NCBI GenBank assembly: GCA_964597535.1
Contig: CAZQYB010000118.1
Location: 1-8,400 of the forward strand
Source of the DNA: CAZQYB01 sp964597535
GTDB taxonomy: Bacteria; Planctomycetota; Phycisphaerae; Sedimentisphaerales; Anaerobacaceae
Length of the DNA stretch: 8,400 bases
Direction: 5' to 3'
Both the position numbers and the translations under genes were made by a program. The notes below the pieces were generated by a model. That model made no database searches. It was not told where the DNA came from and saw only the letters and a program-made list of their open reading frames with translations. This document shows, in pieces, positions 1 through 5,587 of this stretch (positions are counted from its first letter, which is position 1; each line of letters begins with the position of its first letter).

Positions 1-543
1 GTCACGGTCCCTGATTGCCGAGAGATTTATTTCGACATTTAACAGTGCCGACTCGAACGCCGAAGCAATAAGCTCAGCCGCTACTCCCACGTCGCTTACA
101 AGATTCCGGTTGCCCTTTTCCAGAAGCGGTCTGCATAACTTCATCGCCTCAAACAAATTTCTGCACGCTGCCAATGGCGCTGCCATCGCATCCTTCAACG
201 CCACCTGAATTGCTTCTGTCCTTGCCTTTTTATCTTCGTCTGTCTGCCTCGGCATTTTGTATGCCGAAGAAACCTTTTGATACGCGGCGATGTCCTCATC
301 AATTAGCTTTTGGAGCCGGCCTCGCAGTTTTTCAGACGAAGAGAGAGTTTTGCGAATCTCGGCTTCAACGTCCTTGTACTTATCTTTACCGATGGTAAAA
401 TTTGCGACCATACTGAGCAGACCCACTCCGAGCGCACCAGCGGCGGCTGCGGCACTTCCCCCGCCGGGAGTTGGTTTCCCCGCCGCTAAATCATCCAAGT
501 ATTCCTTGAATTTCCCTTCAGCGTACTTTTTTTTATTATTCAA
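1..543 (-). CDS. fchA: Methenyltetrahydrofolate cyclohydrolase / formiminotransferase-cyclodeaminase C-domain family (partial, C-terminus off the window)
   Basis: Member of the cyclodeaminase/cyclohydrolase (FTCD_C) family. FchA-type enzymes interconvert methenyl-THF and 10-formyl-THF in the cytoplasm. I see 181 codons. The family signature PTPGGGSAAA lies at residues 25-34, followed by GALGVGLLSMVANFTIGKDK, the usual glycine-rich folate-binding start, and then a long all-helical region rich in Lys/Glu/Ala. Family members are about 200-210 residues, so roughly the last 30 are missing to the left. No ATG precedes the GGGS motif in this frame. Two stop codons lie shortly upstream, and TTG at 543-541 is the only usual start codon between them and the motif. 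That start lies inside the last codons of the hexuloisomerase gene (8-nt overlap), so coupled translation is likely. A run of eight A follows the start. A pure cyclodeaminase (glutamate/histidine degradation) is an alternative, but the neighbouring formate-THF ligase favours cyclohydrolase. Confidence 0.85.
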   Translation of the reverse strand, partial: MNNKKKYAEGKFKEYLDDLAAGKPTPGGGSAAAAAGALGVGLLSMVANFTIGKDKYKDVEAEIRKTLSSSEKLRGRLQKLIDEDIAAYQKVSSAYKMPRQTDEDKKARTEAIQVALKDAMAAPLAACRNLFEAMKLCRPLLEKGNRNLVSDVGVAAELIASAFESALLNVEINLSAIRDRD

Positions 544-1120
544 GATTCGTGTGTCTTTGGTCTATTATGCTTTTTGGAATCCCTTTTCGCTCCAGCAGAA
601 TATAAACCAGCGCATCAGTATATAGCAACATTGCTTCTTCAAATAGTGTGTTATTGTTGGGCCCGACAATATACTTGCACTTTTTTCTAATATCCTCATC
701 ATTTGCGGGAACCACCACCACCTCGTTTGCAAGTTGAGCCAGGTCACATTCACGAGAGGCCGTTAGCACAACAACTTTTGCACCGGCTTGTCGCGAGACT
801 CGTGCGAACTCAACAGTGGTTCTTGTTGTTCCACTACCGGAAATCGCAATTAATAAATTGCCTGCTCCGATTTTTTGGCACGTTGCGTGGCCGGGGATAT
901 AGACATTGAATCCCATTTGTGCAAGCCGGGTAGCAAGGCACCGGGCGACCAGCCCGCTTCTGCCCTGGCCGGTGACAAAAACCTTGTCGGTCTGCAATAT
1001 CATTTCGATTAAATTTCTTGTGGTTGCTGGCGCTATTCGCCCAATCAATAATTCGATAACTGCAAGCTGCGACGTAATAATCTCGACTAAATTACTATTT
1101 GTCATCATCTCTGCCAGCAC
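536..1120 (-). CDS. hxlB: 6-phospho-3-hexuloisomerase (SIS domain)
   Basis: Isomerises D-arabino-hex-3-ulose 6-phosphate to fructose 6-phosphate, the second step of formaldehyde fixation by the ribulose monophosphate pathway (or the first step of the reverse route to pentoses). The 194 residues are the normal length for this single SIS-domain family. Visible signatures are VFVTGQGRSGLVAR (47-60), LLIAISGSGTTR (89-100), AGAKVVVLTA (112-121), GPNNNTLFEE (153-162), where family members have GTLFE with a catalytic Glu, and the typical ending H-x-N-L-E. The start is uncertain. GTG at 1120 has AAGGAAG a few bases upstream. ATGs at 1108 and 1105 lack a clear ribosome binding site. All three choices overlap the end of the HPS-RraA gene, and the 3' end overlaps the cyclohydrolase gene. 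Adjacency to hexulose-phosphate synthase makes the assignment firm over other SIS proteins. Confidence 0.9.
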   Translation of the reverse strand: MLAEMMTNSNLVEIITSQLAVIELLIGRIAPATTRNLIEMILQTDKVFVTGQGRSGLVARCLATRLAQMGFNVYIPGHATCQKIGAGNLLIAISGSGTTRTTVEFARVSRQAGAKVVVLTASRECDLAQLANEVVVVPANDEDIRKKCKYIVGPNNNTLFEEAMLLYTDALVYILLERKGIPKSIIDQRHTNLE

Positions 1121-2423
1121 TTTTCTTCCTTAACTGTTCCCACCGCGTCAGTTCAGCGACTTTCCCAAGCGTGCTGCCCTGGTCTATCTCCTCCATCTCC
1201 CTGTCTTCACGTTCGACCACTGCCTGTGCTCGGTTCGCAACTTCCACGGCCTTCTCCTGAGGAATTACCACAACTCCATCATCGTCACCGACGACCCAGT
1301 CGCCCGTACGGATATACTGTCCGCCGATTTTCACCGGCACATCAATCATACCCTGGCCTTTCGGCTCACCGGCAACAGGCGTTATAAGTTTGGCAAAGGC
1401 CGGGAAATTCATCTGGCGGATGTTGGCAACATCCCGAATAGCACCGTTAATCACCACACCGGCCAGCTTACGCTGCAAACAGCTCTTCGTAGCTTTCTCA
1501 CCCCAAACTGCCGGCGGCATCCCCCCCGCATCTATCACAAGGACCTGTCCCTCTTCGGCAACATCTATCGCTTCAACCGGCTTGCTCCAATCGCCGGGAT
1601 ATGTCCACACCGTCAAAGCCCGCCCGGCCATTCTGGCTCCTTGAACTATGGGTTTTATGCCGGCCAAGGCGCCGGTATTGTGCAACGCTTCAGTTACATC
1701 AGCAGCAGAGGTCATTGCCAAAACCTCAGCAATACCTTTTTTATCACCGCGTTTGAAAAAGGTAGTCTCCACCCGAACACCTGTGGTGATAACCTTCTTT
1801 ATTGTCTCGGAAGCTTTCTTAGCATCAGGGGATTTTGTAATTGCTCCGCCGACAATCACTATTGCTGCACCGGCCTTGATTGCATCTGCAGCGGTTTCAG
1901 AATTTATTCCCCCTGCGACGGCAACCGGAATGCTGACCGCCGATACTACCGCTTTGAGGTCATCAAACGGCAGCTCACCCTGCATCTGCGTATCTATCGG
2001 CGTATGAATACACACTGAAAATGCGCCCATAAGTTCAACTTCCTTTGCCCGTTGAACCATTCTTTCCCTGCCGTGCAAACCCAGCAGGTCAACGGTGATT
2101 TTGGCATCGTAGCGGCGAGCAGCCTCGATGCATTCGGTTATGGTTGCGTCTGAGGCCAAACCAAGGGCATAAATAATGTTTGCACCCGCCTTGACCGCAC
2201 ACTCAGTTTCCAACCGGCCCGCATCTATAATTTTCATATCAGCGACTATTGTCGCAGTGGGAAACTCGCGTCGCAGTGTCCGAACCGCATCCAGACCTTC
2301 GCTCTTTATCAGGGGTGTTCCCGCCTCCAGCCAGTCCACACCGCCTGCCAGCCCCTCCTTGGCAGCCTTCAGGGCTCGTCCAAGATTTTCATGATCCAGT
2401 GCTAATTGCAGTATAGGTCGCAT
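1095..2423 (-). CDS. Fused 3-hexulose-6-phosphate synthase / RraA-like protein
   Basis: Two-domain protein of 442 residues from the ATG at 2423. Residues 1-212 are hexulose-6-phosphate synthase of the OMP-decarboxylase fold: N-terminal MRPILQLALD, the ADMKIIDAG metal/catalytic signature (61-69), VDLLGLHGR (111-119), and the phosphate-binding VAVAGGIN (167-174) and AIVIVGGAIT (187-196). This domain condenses formaldehyde with ribulose 5-phosphate, or runs in reverse. Residues 235-435 are RraA-like (RNase E regulator / HMG-CHA aldolase superfamily), with VWGEKATKSCLQRKLAGVVINGAIRD spanning 306-331 and the ending GDWVVGDDDGVVVIP (374-388). Such fusions are known mainly from archaea under the name bifunctional HPS/ribonuclease regulator, and the role of the RraA half is unsettled. 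An in-frame TTG at 2450 preceded by GGAAAG would add nine residues. I prefer ATG 2423 because homologues begin at MxPILQ. The 3' end overlaps the hexuloisomerase gene. Confidence 0.9.
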   Translation of the reverse strand: MRPILQLALDHENLGRALKAAKEGLAGGVDWLEAGTPLIKSEGLDAVRTLRREFPTATIVADMKIIDAGRLETECAVKAGANIIYALGLASDATITECIEAARRYDAKITVDLLGLHGRERMVQRAKEVELMGAFSVCIHTPIDTQMQGELPFDDLKAVVSAVSIPVAVAGGINSETAADAIKAGAAIVIVGGAITKSPDAKKASETIKKVITTGVRVETTFFKRGDKKGIAEVLAMTSAADVTEALHNTGALAGIKPIVQGARMAGRALTVWTYPGDWSKPVEAIDVAEEGQVLVIDAGGMPPAVWGEKATKSCLQRKLAGVVINGAIRDVANIRQMNFPAFAKLITPVAGEPKGQGMIDVPVKIGGQYIRTGDWVVGDDDGVVVIPQEKAVEVANRAQAVVEREDREMEEIDQGSTLGKVAELTRWEQLRKKSAGRDDDK

Positions 2424-2527
2424 CGCGTCACTACTTAAATCAGGTGACAACTTGTCTTTCTTTCCAATATTTCCTGCAGTACGAATTCATGTACAGCTTC
2501 TGTTATTCCCTGTTTACTGCATAACGC

Positions 2528-2556
2528 ATTATATTGCCGGAAAGCTGTTTTTTAAA
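2528..2556 (-). promoter_or_regulatory. Sigma70-type promoter for the HPS-RraA/hexuloisomerase/cyclohydrolase genes
   Basis: On the minus strand, TTTAAA (2556-2551, four of six matches to the -35 consensus) is followed after exactly 17 nt by a perfect TATAAT (2533-2528). Transcription would begin near 2521, about 70-100 nt before the HPS-RraA start codon. The -35 hexamer lies within the hairpin that follows fhs. The spacing and perfect -10 are seen directly. Use as a promoter is inference. Confidence 0.5.
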
Positions 2557-2579
2557 GACAAAAAACTCTATATCCGGCA
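2535..2579 (-). terminator. Two-tier hairpin just after fhs (possible terminator, attenuator or processing site)
   Basis: An outer 7-bp stem, TGCCGGA pairing with TCCGGCA (2535-2541 and 2573-2579), encloses an inner 7-bp stem, GTTTTTT with AAAAAAC (2547-2553 and 2560-2566), around a 6-nt loop. It begins a few bases after the fhs stop codon. There is no U-tract after the outer stem on the minus strand, so it is not a textbook rho-independent terminator. It could reduce read-through or protect the fhs message end. Confidence 0.4.
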
Positions 2580-2581
2580 GT

Positions 2582-4348
2582 TTAGAACAGGCCCTGAACC
2601 TTTCCAGTGTTCACATCCACATCGATACGGCGGAAAGCGGGGTCCGAGGCCGTGCCGGGCATTAACTTAATCGCTCCGGCAACCGGCACAATAAAGCCGG
2701 CACCTTTATAAACGAGAATATCGCGGATTGGCAGCTCCCAGTCCAAAGGCCTGCCCTTTATGTTCGGGTCGTGCGATAAGCTCAGGTGGGTCTTAACCAT
2801 ACAGGTCCCCAATCTATAAGTCTCTGGGTCAGCTTCAAAGGCCTTTGCTTTTTCCAGAGCTTCGTCGGTATAAGTTACACCTTTTGCACCATAGACTTCT
2901 TTAGCGATAAGCTCGATTCGCTTCCTGAGGGGCGTATCAAGTTCATAGAGGAATTTTAAGTCAGTTTTTTCATCGCATGCAGTAATCACGGCTTCGGCCA
3001 GCTCGATTGCTCCTTCACCGCCCTTGAGCCAGTGTTCCGAAACCGCGGCCAGCGCACCGTTTTGTTCAGCTACTTTGCGTACCAATTCAATTTCGGCTTT
3101 GGTGTCGGTCAGGAACCTATTGATGCAAACGACCGGCCGGACACCACTCTTTTTGATGGTTTCGATGTGAGCAACAAGGTTATCACATCCTTTTTCCAGC
3201 AACTCGATGTTCTCTTTGGTATATTCTTCTGCCAGTGGTACCCCCGGTTTGACAATTGGGCCGCCACCGTGCATTTTCAAAGCGCGCATAGTCGCGACTA
3301 TGACGACGGCATTCGGCGTTAAGCCCGACATTCGGCACTTTAAGTTCCAGAACTTTTCGAATCCAATATCCGCACCGAACCCGCTTTCTGTGATGTGGTA
3401 ATCTCCCAATTTAGCGCCAACCTCATCAGCGATTATAGAGCTCTGGCCGATAGCAATGTTGGCAAAAGGCCCGGCGTGCACAAACATGGGCTGTCCCTCA
3501 ATGGTCTGCAGGAGGTTCGGATTAAGAGCATCAACCATCCATGCTGTCATAGTACCATCTACTTCAAGGTCGGCGGTGGTAACTTCGTTACCTTTCTTAT
3601 CATAGGCGACAACAATGCGGGACATCCGCTCTCGCAAATCTTTCAAGTCCTTAGCCACCGCCAGAATGGCCATTATCTCACTCGAGACAGAGATAATGAA
3701 CCCGGACTCCATTTCGTAGCCGTCCATCTTTCCGCCTTTGCCGATGGTGATGTTGCGTAGTGCCTGAGCACAAAAGTCCAAAGCCCATTTCATTTGGACC
3801 CTTTCGGGGTCGATATCGAGCCGCCTTTTGATATTGCTCTTTGCCAGACGGGCATCATCGTAGTTTCTTTCATGCTGCATACGCGAGGTCAGCGCTACCA
3901 TTGCGAGGTTGTTGGCGTTCGTGATGGAGTCAATATCGCCTGTGAGTCGAATTGAGAACGGGGTCAGAGGAATACACTGTGCAAGACCTCCGCCGGCAGC
4001 AGAACCCTTGATATTGAATGTTGGCCCGCCGCTCGGCTGACGGATTGCGCCGATGACCCGCTTGTTAAGTTTGCCCATGCCCTCTATCAGTCCGATAACG
4101 GTGGTTGTTTTTCCTTCACCCAGCGGAGTTGGTGTAATAGCAGTAACATCAATGTACTTTGCGTCTGGGGCCTTTTTGAAACGGTCAAGCACTTTCATAT
4201 AATCAACTCTGCCTAATTGGCGTCCCATTGGTATAAGTTCCTCGTTCTTCAGCCCTAAATCTGCGGCCAGTTCATCGAGAGACTTCATATTTTCCTCGGC
4301 TGCCTCTGCAATCTGCCAATCTTCCATTTTTGTTGGGTCGAGTTTCAT
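2582..4348 (-). CDS. fhs: Formate-tetrahydrofolate ligase (10-formyl-THF synthetase)
   Basis: Joins formate to tetrahydrofolate with ATP to give 10-formyl-THF, the entry of formate into cytoplasmic folate one-carbon metabolism. The 588 residues compare with about 555-560 for the best-known bacterial enzymes. Visible motifs are the P-loop TPTPLGEGKTT (72-82), the formyl-phosphate/ATP region IRQPSGGPTFNIKGSAAGGG (from 102), LTGDID (135-140), HAGPFANIA (291-299), ESGFGADIGFEKF (321-333), INRFLTDTKAEIE (409-421), SEHWLKGGEG (437-446) and the C-terminal GAGFIVPVAGAIKLMPG (549-565), ending KVQGLF. The conserved REPSLGP motif reads RQPSGGP here, so the family glutamate is Gln104. ATG at 4348 has GAGGA just upstream. 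It is the first gene of the one-carbon cluster and is separated from the next gene by a hairpin and promoter. Function is secure; the substituted motif could affect kinetics. Confidence 0.95.
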   Translation of the reverse strand: MKLDPTKMEDWQIAEAAEENMKSLDELAADLGLKNEELIPMGRQLGRVDYMKVLDRFKKAPDAKYIDVTAITPTPLGEGKTTTVIGLIEGMGKLNKRVIGAIRQPSGGPTFNIKGSAAGGGLAQCIPLTPFSIRLTGDIDSITNANNLAMVALTSRMQHERNYDDARLAKSNIKRRLDIDPERVQMKWALDFCAQALRNITIGKGGKMDGYEMESGFIISVSSEIMAILAVAKDLKDLRERMSRIVVAYDKKGNEVTTADLEVDGTMTAWMVDALNPNLLQTIEGQPMFVHAGPFANIAIGQSSIIADEVGAKLGDYHITESGFGADIGFEKFWNLKCRMSGLTPNAVVIVATMRALKMHGGGPIVKPGVPLAEEYTKENIELLEKGCDNLVAHIETIKKSGVRPVVCINRFLTDTKAEIELVRKVAEQNGALAAVSEHWLKGGEGAIELAEAVITACDEKTDLKFLYELDTPLRKRIELIAKEVYGAKGVTYTDEALEKAKAFEADPETYRLGTCMVKTHLSLSHDPNIKGRPLDWELPIRDILVYKGAGFIVPVAGAIKLMPGTASDPAFRRIDVDVNTGKVQGLF

Positions 4349-4364
4349 AGTTCCTCTCTTACCT

Positions 4365-4400
4365 TTAACAAATGTTCATTGTTCGTTGTTCATAGTTCAT
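4365..4400 (-). CDS. Possible 11-residue leader peptide upstream of fhs
   Basis: An ATG at 4400-4398 is preceded directly by a purine-rich AGGAAAGGGGG and opens a short frame, MNYEQRTMNIC, ending in TAA at 4367-4365, 16 nt before the fhs start. The frame is made almost wholly from tandem heptamers, so it may be accidental. The ribosome-binding-like sequence supplied by the neighbouring palindrome arm is the only positive sign. Very tentative. Confidence 0.15.
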   Translation of the reverse strand: MNYEQRTMNIC

Positions 4401-4401
4401 C
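4374..4401. repeat. Four tandem heptamers (GTTCATT-like)
   Basis: Four consecutive 7-nt units read GTTCATT, GTTCGTT, GTTCATA and GTTCATC on the plus strand. They lie in the 5' leader of fhs between its ribosome binding site and palindrome copy A. Short tandem repeats of this kind can vary in number by slippage. No function is evident. Confidence 0.8.
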
Positions 4402-4412
4402 CCCCTTTCCTG

Positions 4413-4447
4413 CCCCCCTTGTCTGCTGTCGCAGACAGCAAAGGGGG
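4413..4447. repeat. Palindromic repeat, copy A
   Basis: A 35-nt GC-rich element with arms CCCCCCTT and AAAGGGGG around a core containing GTCTGCTGTC and GCAGACAGC. Its reverse complement matches the full copy B (5125-5159) base for base. Pairing extends outward imperfectly to about 4402-4467 (CCCTTTCCTG against CAGGAACAGGG), suggesting a longer folded element. It lies between the stop codon of the beta-helix gene and the fhs leader, so on the minus strand it could act as a terminator-like or mRNA-stabilising structure. Confidence 0.85.
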
Positions 4448-4474
4448 CGGGAAGACAGGAACAGGGGAAACAAC

Positions 4475-5209
4475 TCATGGCTTAGGCTGTGAAAAACAAC
4501 ACTTATCAATTGTGCAGTAATCGCAGTTTTCAAACTTGACGGTTGTAGCGAAGAAACGGAAATTGCGTATCACCACGTAATTGGCATTGCTAACTTCAAA
4601 TGCAAAATCACGTACCTTCCCTTCGACCTTACGGTCGGTGGGATTATTATAACTACCGGACTTTTTCTCTGGCGGCCAGAGCATAATCCTTCCGTTTGTT
4701 GAGGACCATTGTTCAGGACTGTCTATCGCTTCCGGCTTGTCCATCCTTTTCATCAATTTTCCATCAACGAACAACTGGGTGTACTTTGCCGGCGCTCCCG
4801 CCTGGAAGACCTTCTCCTGCTCACCCGTCCAGGTTTTGTAACCAAAGTAGCCCACCCAGTTAGTCTTAACCGGCTCTATCCCGCTGATGGTTACGGTTTC
4901 TTTTGGCCAGGCGACAAAACTGATTGGCTTCTCTTCGGTGCCCGAGTTTTTCACTTTCACCGTTTCACGATACGTTCCGCCGCGGACATAGCAGGTATCT
5001 CCGGCAACCATTATATCAGCGGCCTTGCGAATAGTTTTGAAGGGCTTGTCCCTGGTACCTGGATTTTTATCAACTCCGCCAGGCGAAACATAGTAATCTT
5101 TTGTACCCCCTTTGTCTGCTGTCGCCCCCTTTGCTGTCTGCGACAGCAGACAAGGGGGGGGCGAACACAAGGCCATTAGACATCCGAGTGTCAATACGAT
5201 ACGTTTCAT
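4475..5209 (-). CDS. Secreted right-handed beta-helix (DUF1565-like) protein, apparently C-terminally truncated
   Basis: The 244 residues begin with a signal peptide, MKRIVLTLGCLMALCS. Residues 17-35 are encoded by palindromic repeat B. The recognisable family start is DYYVSPGGVDKNPGT (38-52) with KPFKTIRKAADI (56-67), GDTCYVRGGTYRETV (70-84) and KPISFVAWP (94-102), as in extracellular pectate-lyase-like beta-helix proteins that bind or cleave polysaccharides. The protein stops at CTIDKCCFSQPKP, just as the helix coils begin (YVVIRNFRFF, 211-220). Relatives usually run to 400-700 residues, so the catalytic part is probably missing and this may be a degraded gene. ATG 5209 is chosen because AAGGAG lies 6 nt upstream; an in-frame GTG at 5275 would give an implausible extension ahead of the signal peptide. 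No frame in the 126 nt before fhs continues the protein. Confidence 0.7.
   Translation of the reverse strand: MKRIVLTLGCLMALCSPPPCLLSQTAKGATADKGGTKDYYVSPGGVDKNPGTRDKPFKTIRKAADIMVAGDTCYVRGGTYRETVKVKNSGTEEKPISFVAWPKETVTISGIEPVKTNWVGYFGYKTWTGEQEKVFQAGAPAKYTQLFVDGKLMKRMDKPEAIDSPEQWSSTNGRIMLWPPEKKSGSYNNPTDRKVEGKVRDFAFEVSNANYVVIRNFRFFATTVKFENCDYCTIDKCCFSQPKP
5106..5160. repeat. Palindromic repeat, copy B plus half copy, inside a coding region
   Basis: A full 35-nt copy (5125-5159) is joined directly to a half copy (5106-5124, CCCCCTTTGTCTGCTGTCG). The full copy is in the opposite orientation to copy A and identical to it. The whole block is in frame within the beta-helix gene and encodes residues 17-35 (Pro-Pro-Pro-Cys-Leu-Leu-Ser-Gln-Thr-Ala-Lys-Gly-Ala-Thr-Ala-Asp-Lys-Gly-Gly), between signal peptide and mature domain. 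Confidence 0.85.
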
Positions 5210-5228
5210 AATCTGCTCCTTTCCTGAC

Positions 5229-5271
5229 CCCGCACCAATTGAGCTTAGGCTCACGCTTAAGTTGGTGCGGG
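5229..5271. repeat. Inverted repeat in the leader of the beta-helix gene
   Basis: Perfect 10-bp arms CCCGCACCAA (5229-5238) and TTGGTGCGGG (5262-5271) flank a 23-nt spacer, which itself holds a small hairpin, TGAGC with GCTCA (5240-5244, 5249-5253) around TTAG. It lies a few bases upstream of the AAGGAG ribosome binding site of the minus-strand gene. Its sequence differs from the 35-nt palindrome family, so it is either a different repeat or a 5'-UTR structure. Confidence 0.65.
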
Positions 5272-5304
5272 ACACGTAATCTTCCCTGAACCGCTCTGGC
5301 CCCG

Positions 5305-5339
5305 CCCCCTTTGCCGTCTGCGACAGCAGACAAGGGGGG
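5305..5339. repeat. Palindromic repeat, copy C
   Basis: Differs from copy B at one position in 35 (GCCGTC instead of GCTGTC) and lies in the same orientation. Pairing extends further out: CTGGCCCCG on the left against CAGGGCTGG on the right, then CCCTG (5284-5288) with CAGGG (5353-5357), giving an imperfect palindrome of about 74 nt (5284-5357). It is intergenic, upstream of the beta-helix gene. Confidence 0.85.
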
Positions 5340-5362
5340 TGCAGGGCTGGTACAGGGCTTCT

Positions 5363-5403
5363 CTCTGGACAATTATGTCAAATGTTTTTGTCTTTGTCCA
5401 GAG
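5363..5403. repeat. Inverted repeat, possible operator or hairpin
   Basis: Perfect 10-bp arms CTCTGGACAA (5363-5372) and TTGTCCAGAG (5394-5403) are separated by 21 AT-rich nt that contain a minus-strand TTGACA. It sits roughly midway between two divergent genes, unrelated in sequence to the GC-rich repeats. It could bind a dimeric regulator or form an RNA hairpin; neither can be decided from sequence. Confidence 0.55.
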
Positions 5404-5522
5404 GTCTGTATTGGGGAGGGGCTTTATTTTCTTGAAGTTGTGGAAAGTGCTCAAAATTTTTGCCGAGCGGCATATTTTTCTGCGACTAAAAGGGGGTAGC
5501 TGCTCGTCTAATAAAACAGTAA

Positions 5523-5587
5523 AGTGGGTGCTGATTGAGCGTATTGAAGCTTAAAGGCAAGGTCAGGAAAATAACTGCTCACCCACT
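5523..5587 (+). promoter_or_regulatory. Inverted repeat in the sigma-gene leader
   Basis: AGTGGGTG (5523-5530) and CACCCACT (5580-5587) are perfect 8-nt complements 49 nt apart. The downstream arm ends 5 nt before the GGAGG of the sigma factor gene. If transcribed, the stem could limit ribosome access. Single-example inference only. Confidence 0.3.

Noticed and set aside
1641..2018. Plus-strand frames of 119 and 125 codons opposite the HPS-RraA gene
   Set aside because: The minus strand here encodes conserved HPS motifs; the opposite frames are shadows.
5150..5209. Lipoprotein signal in the beta-helix protein (cysteines at residues 10, 15 and 20)
   Set aside because: None of the cysteines is preceded by a good lipobox. 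A plain signal peptide is the simpler reading.
4413..5339. CRISPR array
   Set aside because: The repeats are irregularly spaced, palindromic over their whole length, occur in both orientations, and have no spacers of similar size or cas genes nearby.
5070..5454. Minus-strand frames of 100 and 65 codons containing Pro-Leu-Ser-Ala-Val-Ala-Asp-like peptides
   Set aside because: They are products of reading the palindromic repeats in other frames. They overlap the beta-helix gene or the intergenic region, have weak starts, and show no domain.
5459..5477. TGCCGAGCGGCA palindrome followed by TATTTTT as a terminator
   Set aside because: The stem is only 4 bp with a 4-nt loop and there is no gene ending just upstream, so it is too weak to call.
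5507..5512. TCTAAT as a -10 box for the sigma operon
   Set aside because: No acceptable -35 is present at 16-18 nt upstream, and no ECF-like GGAAC...GTC pairing fits.
5311..5554. Plus-strand frames of 62 and 71 codons upstream of the sigma gene
   Set aside because: They cross copy C and the inverted repeat, have no convincing ribosome binding site, and their composition is not protein-like.
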